Source: Paulinella micropora
Taxonomy: Eukaryota; Cercozoa; Imbricatea; Euglyphida
Assembly (NCBI GenBank): GCA_009731375.1
Contig: BJOX01000323.1
Span: 46,217 to 110,216, forward strand
Direction: 5' to 3'
Length of the DNA: 64,000 nt
The notes below the pieces were generated by a model that did not search any database, was not told the DNA's origin, and saw only the letters and a program-made list of their open reading frames with translations. Shown here piece by piece: positions 48,596 to 60,705 of the stretch (position 1 is the stretch's first letter; each line of letters opens with the position of its first letter). The position numbers and the translations under genes are program-made.

Positions 48596-49670
48596 TACTC
48601 AGGTGCTCGGACAGATTGTTGCAGACTGTATCTGAGCTTGTTATTTGTGTCAAGTGTCGTGGCCTGGCCCCTGGCCACCGTGTACGTCTTGCTGTCAAGT
48701 CATGTTCCAAAATACTTCAAACACTGTGTCATTCAGGTCAAGCAATAATGATGTGTCAGCAGCACTCGCAGTGGAGTGCAGCTTTCCTGGAATCGTCAGA
48801 TCCGATTGTAGTAGTACCGACATAATCAAATCCACGATTTGAGAACCGTAGAGATTGTTCCCCCCCCCCCCCCCTTCCCCTTCCAAGAGCACACCAAGTA
48901 ACTTCCCGACTCCCTATCGCTCGTGACACAGACAGGTGGCCTTGAGCTCCTCGGGACCGAGGTTAGAGGGCAGTGGTGACAGAAGAAAAGCTGTCTTGGC
49001 CAAACATTCAGAGAGAGCGCGAGCGAGAGAGCCGGGGGGGGGGGGTAGTTAGAGGGAATGAGATAGAGAGAGCGAGAGACATGTACAAACACCAAGCGTG
49101 CGGTGGGAAAAGGAAAGCAAGCAAAGAGAGAATGACGAAGAGAGAGAGAGAGCGAGCGAGGCCTGGATGGAGCGAAAGTTTTTCAGGTGGAGCTCTAGAG
49201 TGATAGATTTTCAAAGTGTCCGGCCTTCTCGGTAGAGTTCGTTGTTTCAGTCGAAAGTTTCATTTTTTTTAATAATGCTCAGAGGCTTTTTCTGTGTTGT
49301 ACTATATTGTTGACGATATTAATATTCAAGTTGGAAAAGGAAAAGATTTTTTAGATTTTGTTATGCTTTTTAGATTTAGGTGATTTTTATATTTTGTATT
49401 ACTAAAACAATTCAAGTGAAGACAATTTTCAGTAGAATGTTATAGAAAAAAATTATTCTTAAAAAAATTTTAATTGATTTATACAAAAATTATATATACA
49501 AAAAACTGTTTCTGTATAAAAAGTTCAAGCTATAAAAAAATTTAAGCTATAAAAAAACTTTGAAGATAGAACTTTTTTAAATTAATAGCTTTAAATTTTT
49601 TTATAGCTTGAACTTTTTTATAAGTTTTTTTTTTAATAGTTACTAACATATATGTTTATTAAATATTGTA
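48596..49670. other. Intergenic host sequence
   Basis: A C-run (about 48860-48874), GA-rich microsatellites (49010-49170), and AT-rich sequence. Within 49500-49640, AAAAAGTTCAAGCTATAAAA and its complement recur, forming an imperfect long hairpin. No gene seen. Confidence 0.5.
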
Positions 49671-49943
49671 CTATCGTAACAATCTATAGTCGCTAACGGT
49701 TTGGTCGCATCCTTTCGGTATGTTAATCGCTTTGCCCCAGTCACTGGGAGTGCATTCGAAAGATTTTAACCAGTTGAAGAAGCGTACCAGAAAGGTCACA
49801 ATCCGCGTGCCTCCGTACTTGAGCATCTCGTTCTTGATATTATCATGTGAGTGCTCTTTGTGATTCTGAAAATTTTCCTTACATAGCTTCACTTCCTTCT
49901 CTTTGTAATTATATTCAAGCGGGCCCGTCTCAGTTTTGATTTC
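49671..49943 (-). mobile_element. LINE (non-LTR) reverse-transcriptase fragment
   Basis: The minus frame reads HDNIKNEMLKYGGTRIVTFL, then FNWLKSFECTPSDWGKAINI and GCDQTVSDYRLL. This is the pattern of the RT N-terminal region of LINEs (DxIxxExLKxGG...W..AxxxPxxKxGD...YRxL). Stops lie on both sides. A dead fragment. Confidence 0.6.
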
Positions 49944-51483
49944 CTAGGCTTGCGACATGTATTCTAATTGGTCGTGTATGTTGTCATCATCTTATACTGA
50001 AAAATTTCGTTAGCATTCCTCTCTGGCTCAATCCGCGCTGCTTCCTTATCGGAACCAACTTCATCTGCACATGCATCTTCCAAAAATTAGTTTTCTTTGT
50101 GGACGATCATATGTTGGCGGTATTCTTCCTATTCTTGTAGTTTTCCCTGAGTGTGCATTCTAGAGTGTCATTGTGCCTCCGAACAGGAGCAGAAGCTTTG
50201 GACAGCTGAACCCCGCACAAACGCTTTGCCATCTTTCAGTACGTGGTTATGGTAGCGCTACTGAAGTTGGCAGCGGTTTCATTCTGGACCAGCTTCCACG
50301 CTTGCTACTTCTTCTCCTTGCATAACCTTCTGACCTCATTACTCGCCTTTATATCTTTGCCATGCCTCTTGGTTGGCCTCATTCCTTCGCCAGAGGCAGT
50401 ATGCCTCTCTCAGTCAAGCAATCCTACCACCTCCCTAAGACTCTCATCAAACCATGCATTGTAGGCATCACCCACCGGATAGCCGGTAAAAAGTACCATT
50501 TTCCTGTTGACAGGTGCACCAGCCTGCTTTTCCGTATTATTTGTCCGGATTGGACCTGATGCCATTTTATTCCTGGTATGTTGCAGTTTTCCTTTTTTGC
50601 TTCACTGAGCTAATATAACGAGACATCATTCTCATTCTTGAGGACTGTGTTTGGTTGTATTACCGACTTTTTACGAGCTATCATTGGGGGCATTACATTT
50701 GGAGTCCACATCACTAGGGTGATTTCTTTCTGCTTTGCCACACAGGCAACAGTGAATTTTCACTGACCTGTCTCACACGGGGACGTCAGACGAAAACAAA
50801 TACTCCAACACAGCTCCCTCATAACTCTCTTTCACAAAACAAATAATTTGATTTGTCTCAAGCAGTTGTCTTGTACCCTCTAGCCTAATCCATATCTGTG
50901 TGCTCACAAGGAGACATCAGATACAAACTCTCTGTCGTTCTTGCTGTTCTCACACAGAGACCAAGAAGAAGGAGGTGGACAGAAGAGTGAAGGAACACAC
51001 ACAAAACACAAACAAGCATAGGGACAGGAGCACAACACTCTACCCTTCTAGTTTGTGCATTTATCTGCATTATCTCACACATACGTCAGAGTATTTTTGC
51101 AAATCTCTGATCGTTTTCTAAAGGTAGGTCTGAGAACCTATCCGACCGACTGTCGACTTCTCAAGGAGAGCTTTTCTAGCTTCTCTATTACTATCTGGTT
51201 GTAGGTCATAGTGCCTCATACTAGATACAATACAGAAAAGAAGGAGGAGAAAGCAATTTGAGTAAGGAGAACAAGAAATCGGAGAAAGTCTCAAAGACTA
51301 TTTTTCTCAAACAAAAACAAACATACAAACATTGTTTCATAGAGGACAGGGAATCTCATTCTACCCTCTCCATTAGTTTCTCTCTTCACTAGTCAATCGA
51401 CTGAAGGAGGAACAGAACACAAACGAACAAAAACCAAACATAGGAACTGACACTGTCCTCCTGTTATTTAGTACTACGACATC
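49944..51483. other. Host sequence without recognised genes
   Basis: Mixed sequence with scattered short frames. No domain, RNA gene or clear repeat seen. It may include remains of the LINE upstream region on the minus strand. Confidence 0.4.
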
Positions 51484-52894
51484 ATGTCGACAGAGACCGC
51501 CGAGGTGAGTGACTCCTTGGGAGCAGAACAAAGAGAAGAAGAAGGAGGAGGAGGAGGAGGATTGAATGAAGGAGGAGGAGGAGGATTGAAAGGAGGAGGA
51601 GGAGGATTGAATGAAGGAGGAGGAGGAGGACAAGACGAAGAAGAAGAAGAAGAAGAAGAAGAAGAAGAAGAAGAAGAAGAAGAAGGAGGAGTAGGTGGAA
51701 GAACAGAGATAAATAGACGAAGAGTAGTAAGAGTAGGAAGAGTAGGAGGAGTAGGAGGAGTAGGAGGAGGGCGAGGAGATGAAGGAGTGAGAGGAGGAGC
51801 AGACGAGAGCTGGGACGACATAGGAGGATATGGAGGAGACGAAGATGGAGGAGGATTTGAACAAGAAGAGACAGGAGGAGGAGGAGTATATGGTAATCCC
51901 ATGCCACCTGCCCACACGGGAGGAGGAGGACGAAAAAATGATCGACTTGATTCATATTGAGAGGGAGGAGATCACAGTGGAGGAACAACAGTGGATGCAA
52001 GCCCACTATGACCTCTCTAAGGAAGAGTTCGATAACAAGATAGGTGTAGGGAAGGACACCTATGTGTGGATCCCTCAGGATCAAAGAAGAGAGAGAAGTC
52101 GTGCTAAAAGGGATGTCTATATCCCATTATCAAACACAGCACAGCTCCTCGGCAGACTGGTCTCTGATCAAGAAAAGAGAAAGAAGATACAGCATATCAA
52201 GTTTGGGGACTCACATACCCACCTTGAACTACTGGATGCTATCTTTGGGGTACATACTCAAACCCTGATTTGGGAACGTTCATACGGCCCACGGTGTGAG
52301 GGTTACCTCCAGTACACAAACCCAAGAGCAAAGGCCAGATTCCTCGCGACTGGTCAAGAGGCAGCCGATATAACAAAAATGAAGAACATTCTGGGTTCGA
52401 AAAACTCAAATGGCATATTTCATTTTTTACGATGGAAATGAAGGCCTTGGAGGAGGGGAAGGCAGAGATGGAAAAAGCATTAAGGCAGCAGGAGAAACTC
52501 ATCCTGTGATTGATGAGTTAGAGAAGACTGACAGAATACTGACCAAGATCAGACTGTTGATGGGTGCGTTACTGCACAAGGAGGCGTGGAAGAGATGGAT
52601 TCCTACCAAGGATCACTCTGTCCTTAAATCGACTAACGCACCACCGGTTGCTAATAAAGCAGGTGTTGACCAATATGTGGAGAAATATAATTTTCTCAGA
52701 TCTGCTTCTGAATAGGTGGCCTTTATCACTCATGCTCAAAAGCTGGTGATATCTGAGAAGACGAAGGCGAAAGAGAAGGAGGAGTTCGAGAAGAAGATGA
52801 GACTGGAAAGAATGAAAGCAAAAGTGAGTGGTGCAAGGGCACACCCTCCGACATATCTTCCCCCACGACCAATGGCCTATGTACTCCCTAAATA
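51484..52894 (+). pseudogene. Unknown protein gene, frame interrupted
   Basis: The ATG at 51484 (MSTETAEVSDSLGAEQ) opens a frame with GGA/GAA repeats encoding Gly and Glu runs. From 51880 the protein-like frame is EYMVIPCHLPTREEEDEKM, then VEEQQWMQAHYDLSKEEFDN, DVYIPLSNTAQLLGRLVSDQ and HLELLDAIFGVHTQTLIWER. After 52441 it changes frame: a short helical piece, then VIDELEKTDRILTKIRLLMG and WKRWIPTKDHSVLKST, a TAG at 52713, and a charged tail to 52894. The pattern suggests one gene broken by three or four lesions, or an intron-containing one. No family recognised; a retroelement gag-like origin is possible. Confidence 0.4.
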
Positions 52895-52915
52895 ATAATA
52901 ATAATAATATATATA

Positions 52916-53534
52916 TTGATCTGTCATGGCTGAGCCCGAGGGCCATGCGCCTCCATCCCTCGACCCAACAGGGACTACAGTGAGTATGTTGGGGAGGGAA
53001 GAGTGACTCTAACCATCCTGCATAGAAGGCCCCAAAAGGAAGTCCCTACTACCCGCACAGTGTCGGGTACCTTGCAGGAAATCAACTACAAATGATTGAT
53101 CTTCCCCGCGTGAGAGCTCCACGAGACTGGGTAGGTCCCGCATGGAGGTACTCACAGGGGTAGCAGACATTTCATGCGGTCTGCCAGCGCATGAGGACGT
53201 TTTGTGGTAAGTATCTGGGACGCCTCGAAACCCGTCACCACCCCTAGATCTCGGAATGTAAATACCCCTTGATCCCACGTGGTGTATGTCTTATAAAAAA
53301 CAACACAACGACATGGCCTCGGAACCAACCACAACAACATAGCCTCGGAACCCACATCGACATAGCCTCGGAACCCACACAACAACAGAGCCTCGGAACC
53401 AACACAACAACATAGCCTCGGAACCAACAGAACAACATAGCCTCGGAGCCAACACAACGACATAGCCTCGAAACCAGTGGGAAGAGGCCCAACCACCTCC
53501 TCTTCCCGTGGGGTGCCATACTGTGCACCCCTCC
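52916..53534. repeat. Dispersed host repeat, copy 2, full length
   Basis: About 620 bp, flanked by AAT/TAA runs on both sides. It contains TGATCTTCCCCGCGTGAGAG, GCGGTCTGCCAGCGCATGAG, and an internal minisatellite (53285-53470) of AGCCTCGGAACCAAC units, about seven copies. Copy 1 is at 45492-46006. Confidence 0.75.
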
Positions 53535-53685
<151 letters not shown>

Positions 53686-54359
53686 GTTTTCCACTCCGAA
53701 TCAACTTAATATTATCAATATATATCATCTTTATGGGCAAGGTTACGGCCCACGTAGAGACCTGGCTTTCATGTTCAAGTTTTTCAAGTTATACAAACAC
53801 AGTCCGTGACTATTTTATTAATAATAAAATATTAATACTTGCCACTATTATTAATAATAGTCGGAAATGAGTGGGAAACTGTTGAAAGTTTACACAAACC
53901 GTTTACTAAAGTCGGTTTGAACGTGACTTGCCACTACTACCATGGCTGTTCAAGTTGACTTACTTGTAACCTTTCAGTAATATATCCGTTCTCAGTTCAC
54001 ATAATCATTTTTCATCTTTCCGAGCCGGTTCTCGCTCTTTTTAGTGACCAGCTTCATTGTAAGTTACTCGGCTTGCGTTCTTCCCTTCTTTTCTTTTATT
54101 ACCATTTTATTACTATTTTTTTCATATATATATATATAGATATATACATATATATATAATCATGATATATATACATATGTATATATATATATATATATAT
54201 ATTTCACCAATCAACTTTTAATGATAGACTACTTACCACCAGTAGGAATAAGTGGGAAGCGTAAGAGTTAAAAACGGGGAAGTGGTAAAGCCTACGGTGG
54301 ACTCATAGATAAAGTCGAAACGAAGTAATAAGACTTATATGGTGGTACCACGGTGGTGG
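53686..54359. other. Host intergenic sequence with TA repeats
   Basis: Includes short inverted TATTAATAATA segments near 53815-53860 and a TA-rich tract at 54125-54201. No gene seen. Confidence 0.6.
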
Positions 54360-54652
54360 TGGCGGTGGCAAGGACAAGCATGCCGACGACCAGGGTGCAC
54401 GCGGCGGCGGCGGTGGTGATGGTGGTGGTGGTGGTGGCGGTGGCAAGGACAAGCATGCCGACGACAAGGGCGGTGACCGGGAGGAGTTCAAACAGGGTGG
54501 CAGCGGCCGGAAGGACCAGGTCAGCGACCAATCGCTCATATACATACATCAGTTCTACGATGGGAGCTCACTGGAAGACAACGACTACTCTGATGAGGAA
54601 GCGGACGCGTTCGCGGTCGAGCTTCATGGCGACCTTGGCGCACGTCAAGAAG
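54360..54652 (+). CDS. Glycine-rich host gene, exon
   Basis: The frame reads GGGGGKDKHADDQGARGGGG, repeats GGKDKHADDKGGDREEF, and continues as an acidic, more complex segment (IYIHQFYDGSSLEDNDYSDE, EADAFAVELHGDLGARQE). It ends at CAAGAAG|GTAAGAAG, a good 5' splice site. The start lies further left and is not clear. Gly repeats are DNA-level GGT expansions. No family recognised. Confidence 0.45.
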
Positions 54653-54806
54653 GTAAGAAGCCTGCTTTTGAAGTTTAGTACACACATACAGACATACACA
54701 CACATAGTATTGCATAGAATAATTATTAATACAAACATACATACAAACATACACACAAACATACACACAAACATACACACAAACATTCGTACAAACACAC
54801 ATGCAG

Positions 54807-55041
54807 ATAAAGTCGCGTTCCGCGACGAGGTGGGTCGCGGCGAGCGTGGCGGCGGTCTCGGCGAGCGTGGCGGCGGTCTCGGCGAGCGTGGTGGCGGTCG
54901 CGGCGAGCGTGGCGGTGGTCGCGATGTTGGCGATAACAAGGACAAAGAAGGCGACGAGCAGGGCGGTGATCGCCCGGAGTTCGCCGCCAGTTCAACAGGC
55001 GAAGGCGGCAGCGGTGGGGGGGGGGGGGGGGGGGGAGGGGG
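54807..55041 (+). CDS. Glycine-rich host gene, next exon (runs into gap)
   Basis: After a CACATGCAG acceptor, the frame stays in phase with the previous exon (G|AT joins to Asp): DKVAFRDEVGRGERGGGLGE with four GERGGG repeats, then DNKDKEGDEQGGDRPEF, echoing DKHADDKGGDREEF of the first exon. The intron (54653-54806) is a CATA/CAAA-rich simple repeat. The exon ends in a G-run beside the N gap 55042-55114. Confidence 0.45.
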
Positions 55042-55192
55042 NNNNNNNNNNNNNNNNNNNNNNNNNNNNNNNNNNNNNNNNNNNNNNNNNNNNNNNNNNN
55101 NNNNNNNNNNNNNNGCGGTGGTGGGGGCCAGACGGGCACCAATGGCGGTGGCGGCTTTGGGAAGAGTCCTAAAACACTATACCTTCAAATCT

Positions 55193-56348
55193 ACGTAGTT
55201 TTTGTCGAAAAATCACACGAACTCCAAAAGAAAAATGGTAAAAGCTTTTTTGACATTCCGACATCTTGGACTTGCATGCCTCCAGGAATGAAGCAGGCAC
55301 ATCCCATTCTCAATATTTTTGTATTTATCGTAAGTATATGTCAGTGAGACATGATTACACAAAAAAACTGGAGGGGCAAGGTCAAGGAAAAAATGTACAG
55401 GCATGTGTAGGTCAGACAGGTGAAGTTGTGAAAACCCACTTTTTGGTTTGTAGGTTCTAGGCGAAATGAACAAAAATCCTTTGGTGGAGCTTTAGTTTAT
55501 GGTTGTGAAAGACGATTCCAATACTTAAAATTCTTAAAACTGATGAATACTAAGATGTATATAGCCCCAAAACCAGAAAAATGCTGGTTTTGTGATTTTG
55601 ATTTTCAAGTTGCCTTCCACAGACATTTACAAATAACACAAAGTTGGAGAAATACGTTTAATGATAGTAAAAAACGATTCACCTATTCATCTGTGCAAAA
55701 AATAATACTCAAACTAAGAAATTTGAGATTTTCATGTTTCGACAAAAAAAGTTAAGTGGTTTTCTCCTAGCTGGTTTGTAGCCTACAAGTAAAAGTATCA
55801 AGAGATATTTTGTATAAGTAATCAGAAACACTCAAGGTTACTATGTATATACTTGGATAGCTTTGACATGCTTTGTGGTAAAAGATAGCTGATGCACTCA
55901 GGGAACCCTTTCCTCTGGCACCTTTTCCTAGACCGGCCGGCCCCGACACCCACCACAAAAATGATTGAGTTCCCGGGATTTTTTCTCAAAAAATAGTGAA
56001 AAAGCTACAAAAATTAAGGAACCTCTGTATAAAAGGCATTTATTGCTTTAAAAAAAATCATGGTCAATTATCAAAGATCAACACCTACATTAGGGTCCAC
56101 CTTAAAAAAAACATATCATTGTCCCTTTTTTTTAACCTTGATTTCCGGATCATTTTGCCGTTAACACTCAAATTCAAATTCAAAATCAAAAGTTAAAATG
56201 ATAATTATTCTTGCTAGCCACAATTCAACATTTCAGCTTTCTAACAAAAAAAACGGAATGAAAAAATGTTAAAAACTCATAAAGTAAAAAGTGCCTTAAT
56301 TTCACCAACGCTTAAAATGCCTAAAAAAAACATATGAGTCAAAACTAA
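55193..56348. other. Host sequence without recognised genes
   Basis: AT-rich; short frames such as 55543-55755 (70 codons, WFCDFDFQVAFHRHL) have no family signal. Nothing supported. Confidence 0.4.
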
Positions 56349-56490
56349 GCAGCTAGTGCTATCGTCTGCAGTATAAACTTTATTAGAAGAACGCGCCAAG
56401 ACAAAGGGTGAGAACGTATTAGGCCGGACACACGTAATGGCTCTACGACACGCATTTCATATGCCGGCCCGTACTGACCGTCCACATTAT
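56349..56490 (-). mobile_element. LTR fragment, inverted
   Basis: Reverse complement of the 56608 LTR segment: shares GCGCGTTCTTCTAATAAAGT, CCGGCCTAATACGTTC and the GTGTCGTAGAGCC-type block. Confidence 0.6.
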
Positions 56491-56607
56491 CTCTTGGAGA
56501 GAGTGAGGGTAAGAGTGAGTATGTTTTGAGTCTGTGTTTTATAATTTTCACAGAATAGCTAATAGGACCTGCAGTTAAAAAAATAATTAACCTTGCTCCA
56601 GGGGGAG

Positions 56608-56790
56608 TGTTAGACATATTAATACAATATATTAATTGGGTTAGACAGTACGTGCATATGTAATGCGTGTCGTTAGAGCCGTTACGTATGTCCGGCCTAA
56701 TACGTTCCCGCACTTTGTCTTGGCGCGTTCTTCTAATAAAGTTTATACTGCCGCGCCAGACGATAGCACTAGCTGTTTCTAGTAGTTTTG
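56608..56790 (+). mobile_element. LTR-like fragment 1
   Basis: CCAGGGGGAG (polypurine tract-like) then TGTTAGACATATTAATAC, a start typical of Copia-type LTRs; AATAAAG near 56735 may be the polyadenylation signal. Confidence 0.55.
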
Positions 56791-56933
56791 ACTCCGGTTT
56801 ATTAAGAGTGACGGCAAGAGTAACGTTAGTATGTTCAGTTGAGTCTGTGTTTTTCTAACCAGGCTTGATTTTTACAAAATAGATGTATTAGGACCTACAG
56901 TCAATTTAATAATTTACTTTGATCCAGGGGGAG

Positions 56934-57105
56934 TGTTAGACCTATTAATATAATTAACCGGATAGTCAGTATAGTCCGGCATATGTAATGTGTGTCGTTA
57001 GAGCCATTACTTATGTCCTGCCTAGTATGTATTCGGGCTGTTCCCTTGGCCGCCCCTTTTCTCAATAAAGTTTCTACTGTAGGCCACAGCTAGTATACGG
57101 CAGAT
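56934..57105 (+). mobile_element. LTR-like fragment 2
   Basis: CCAGGGGGAG then TGTTAGACCTATTAATA, with the GTGTCGTTAGAGCCATTAC block and CTCAATAAAGTTTCTACTG, parallel to fragment 1. No gag-pol between them, so these are solo or relic LTRs. Confidence 0.55.
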
Positions 57106-58530
57106 TATTAAGTTAGTCTCACAGCCGCACCTTAACAATCTGCAAAAACCTTTATAGTTGACAATAAGCTCCGACCCTCAGTCACTTTTTGACTCGTGAC
57201 CGGACCGTTAGATCATAAGTTCTCCTCTGCACGAGTTTCGACTTCACTGTACTATTAATATGAGTCGGATCAAAACTTGTTTTTGATTTCGTTCAGAGTT
57301 CGGGAGCCTGAGTCGGAATGACAAGATTTCAAAGTATGATGATCAAGTCAAAGTTCTGTTTAGAACACTTCAGACTCCGTCAACTATGCTGCCTTTTTTC
57401 CCCTTATACTGCCTCAAGTTTATCTCTCCGGCTCCAGTGAAACACGCTTGTTCCGGTAAATTTGCTGACAAGGCAGCGACAGGTGGCAAGAAATACAATG
57501 TTTGACTGCTTTTTACATCCGTGAGAGTCCCAGTCATTTCCCACTACCCCTCGCGATTTGAGTTGGTTTTTCAAGTCAACTAACCCGACACTATCAGTTT
57601 AATGACTGTTAGACTCGAGACAAAGCTTTGACGATTGGAGACTCACAATCTACGATTCACACTCGATCGTAAGTTGCATTCAAGTCTGCAACGAGTACGA
57701 AATTACGTAAATAAACGAAGTGACCGTTCTGGTATTTACTTGTATTTCACCTGCTCTCATCGATTCAGGACTCAATGCAGCCATACTGTTCTTTATTAAG
57801 AGTTAGTTGTATCAGACCAACTGAAGAGTTGTATACAAACTCACAAAACACATCAAGTTAAACTTGAGTTTGAACTCAGTCATTTTTCTGACTTCCGTTC
57901 AGCTATTTTGTACTGTTAATAGCAGTCCCACTCTCTGCCAACATCAACCATTCCTGTCGCATTTGGCTATATCAAAATGATGAATATGAATCGCTGTTTT
58001 CCTACAGCTTGAGACATCAGAGATTTGCTTTCTTTGCCTTTCCTATATCATTTCCCCCCCCTCTCCTTCCACTTTTCCCCGCCCTGGTTTGACAACGCAA
58101 GGTTGCAGCTCTGTAGAGAGAGCTTGCTTCTTTCCACACCACGATCCCTCGTTTGTCATGTTTTCGTTTTTGTTCTTACAGTTGCGCTTTCTTTTGGTTG
58201 CTGCCAGCGAAGGCAGGACGGTGCGACGCAACGCCCAAGTAAAACACTCAGCGTTGCTGCTGTTGCTTCTCTTTGCCATACATCCTCACCAAGCAGCTGC
58301 CGTACATGCATATGGGGATAGAGTCCTTTCTCCCTCCCTACCAATGCTCACACGCATCGGTGGCGAGCAAGCTAGAAAATACGGTCGGGTTGGCGTAAGT
58401 CCCGCCGGGGGGGTGGGGGTGGGGTGGGGCACAAAGTGCTGCTGGAAAGCTTTTGGGGGTTCAGAATTGGCCGGCTTCATCGGTGGAGTCGCGCGAGTTC
58501 CGTTTGCGCTTTTTGAAGGCAGGGGTGTCC
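57106..58530. other. Host sequence without recognised genes
   Basis: Mixed sequence, GC content rising after 58000. A 198-codon frame at 58089-58685 drifts into CATA repeats and is not convincing. Confidence 0.4.
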
Positions 58531-58701
58531 TGTATGTATATATATACATGCATGTAGCACATATGAATGCAAGAAGGCAGGTATGTCATGTACACATGTA
58601 TGTATCCCATGCGGAGTTTCGTTTGAGTTATTTGAAGGTAGTGTCCTTCAACATACGTTCATACATTACAAATATGCATGGTTGAATTCATATTTACATA
58701 C

Positions 58702-58732
<31 letters not shown>

Positions 58733-58991
58733 CATGCATACATACATATACATACATACATACATACGTTCATACATTACAAATATGCATGGTTGAATTC
58801 ATATTTACATACATACATACANNNNNNNNNNCTATATGTATATATATACAATCATGTAGTACATATAAATGCAAGAAGGCAGGTATGTCATGTACACATG
58901 TATGTATGCCATGCGGAGTTTCGTTTGGGTTATTTGAAGGTAGTGTCCTTGAACATACGTTCATACATTACAAATATGCATGGTTGAATTC
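58531..58991. repeat. Tandem repeat of about 305-bp period with CATA runs
   Basis: CAGGTATGTCATGTACACAT and ATGCGGAGTTTCGTTTG occur at about 58580 and 58885, each followed by ATATGCATGGTTGAATTCAT and CATA runs. A 10-N gap lies between. Partial copies of the tail recur at 58786 and 59093. Confidence 0.75.
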
Positions 58992-59111
58992 ATATTTACA
59001 TACATACATACATACATAAATACATATATACATACATACATACATACATATACATACATACATACATACATACATACGTTCATACATTACAAATATGCAT
59101 GGTTGAATTCA

Positions 59112-59167
<56 letters not shown>

Positions 59168-59270
59168 CATACATACATACATACATACATACGTACGTTA
59201 CGTATGTACGTACGTACGTACGTACGTACGTAGATAAATACATACATACAAACAAATACATACATATCTA
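58992..59270. repeat. (CATA)n and (GTAC)n microsatellites
   Basis: Long CATA runs, with a GTAC-rich block at about 59190-59230. Confidence 0.9.
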
Positions 59271-60043
59271 AACAGGCCAGACCTGTGCGTTGGCTTCCTT
59301 GACCGATTTCATTTTTTTGTTGTTGAGATACATACATACATAACTATATATACAGGCCAGACCTGTGCCTTGGTTTCCTTGACCAGTTTCAGATTTTTTT
59401 TTCTCAGATACATATATACATACATGCATACATACATACATACATACATACATACATACATACATACATACATACATACATACATCATACATACATACTT
59501 ATCTAAACAGGCCGGAGCTGTGCCTAGGCTTCCTTGAACAGCTTCATACATACATGCATACATACATATACACATACATGATACATGCATATACACATAC
59601 ATACATACATACATACATACATACAAAAACAGGCCAGACCTGTGCCTTGGCTTCTTACCAGTTTCATACATACATACATACATACATACATACATACACA
59701 TACATACATACATACATACATACATACATACATACATACACACATACATACATACATACACACATACATACATACATACATACATCATACATACATACAT
59801 ACATACATACATACATACATACATACACATACATACATAAACAGGCTAGACCTGTACCTTGGCTTCCCTGACCAGTTTTAGATTTTTTTTTTTTTTTTTT
59901 CCCCCAGATACATACATACTTACATACTTATCTTACCAGGCCGGACCTGTGGCTTGGCTTCCTTAACCAGTTTCATACATACATACATGCATGCATAACG
60001 TATAAACAGGCCAGACCTGTGCCTTGGCTTACTTTACCAGTTT
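59271..60043 (-). repeat. Minisatellite built from the 3' end of a TAF12-like exon
   Basis: Seven copies of a 38-base unit (core CAGACCTGTGCCTTGGCTTC) at about 59272, 59356, 59511, 59632, 59844, 59938 and 60008, separated by CATA runs. On the minus strand each reads KLVKEAKAQ followed by GTCTGG, the same as the last codons and splice donor of the exon at 60081-60160. Confidence 0.8.
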
Positions 60044-60080
60044 CTCACGGATATAAGATATAACATATAAAAACGCAGAC

Positions 60081-60160
60081 CTGTGCCTTGGCCTCCTTGA
60101 CGAGTTTGAGGCGGCTGGTGTGCGCGTCGGAGCCACCTGTGGAGAAGCTCTTGGACACGT
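60081..60160 (-). CDS. TAF12: TAF12-like histone-fold gene, exon 6 of those visible
   Basis: Minus strand. After GTGTGTAG, the exon completes an Asp codon and reads VSKSFSTGGSDAHTSRLKLV then KEAKAQ, ending CAG|GTCTGC. It corresponds to the C-terminal helix after the PGxxS loop of TAF12. If the donor is not used, the frame stops at 60045 after ten more residues, so this may be the last exon. Confidence 0.65.
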
Positions 60161-60283
60161 CTACACACATACATACATCATTACATACATGACATATATT
60201 GCATACATACATACATACATGCATACATACATACATACATACATACATACATACATACATACATGCATACATACATATATACA

Positions 60284-60319
<36 letters not shown>

Positions 60320-60588
60320 TATATACATACATACATACATACATACATGCATACATACATACATACATACAGACATACTGTCGGTCAGGACAAGTAATGA
60401 TTACGTGAGATGATTGCTTGTGACGTCAGACAGGGCAGACAGAGACTAGGCAAAACCGAAGCGGACAAGGCCACGTACACACACACACACAAGCACACAC
60501 ACACACACACACAACCACCACCACCACCACCAGAACAACAACAACAACAACAACAGCAACAACAACAACAACAACAACAACAACGAAC

Positions 60589-60628
<40 letters not shown>

Positions 60629-60666
60629 ACACACAAAAGCGAGAGCTAGGATCATGTCGGAAAGAC
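60161..60666. repeat. Intron with CATA and CAA microsatellites
   Basis: CATA runs (60161-60375), CA runs near 60478-60512, and an (ACA)n/CAA tract at 60530-60630. Poly-Gln frames here are artefacts. Confidence 0.85.
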
Positions 60667-60705
60667 CGGCGGAGTGTCCAGGGAGCTGTATGTTCCAGTT
60701 CTTTT
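60667..60705 (-). CDS. TAF12: TAF12-like gene, exon 5
   Basis: After CTGATTCAG, AA completes a Glu codon and the exon reads EKNWNIQLPGHSA, ending CCG|GTCTTT. LHLEKNW...PG is the hallmark junction of the TAF12 histone fold. Phase fits on both sides. Confidence 0.7.

Noticed and set aside
54125-54201. TA tract as replication origin or promoter
   Set aside because: Ordinary TA microsatellite; no nearby gene start or supporting motif.
58089-58685. Host gene with signal-like LLLLLLFAIHPHQAAA segment
   Set aside because: The frame has no homologous look and runs into CATA repeats; no splice or start support.
59271-60110. CRISPR-like look (38-base repeats with spacers)
   Set aside because: Spacers are CATA microsatellite of uneven length, the repeats derive from an exon end, and the setting is eukaryotic.
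58680-60410. Long open frames in CATA/TATG repeats on both strands
   Set aside because: They consist of HTYI or MYVC repeats forced by the microsatellite; no start context or domain.
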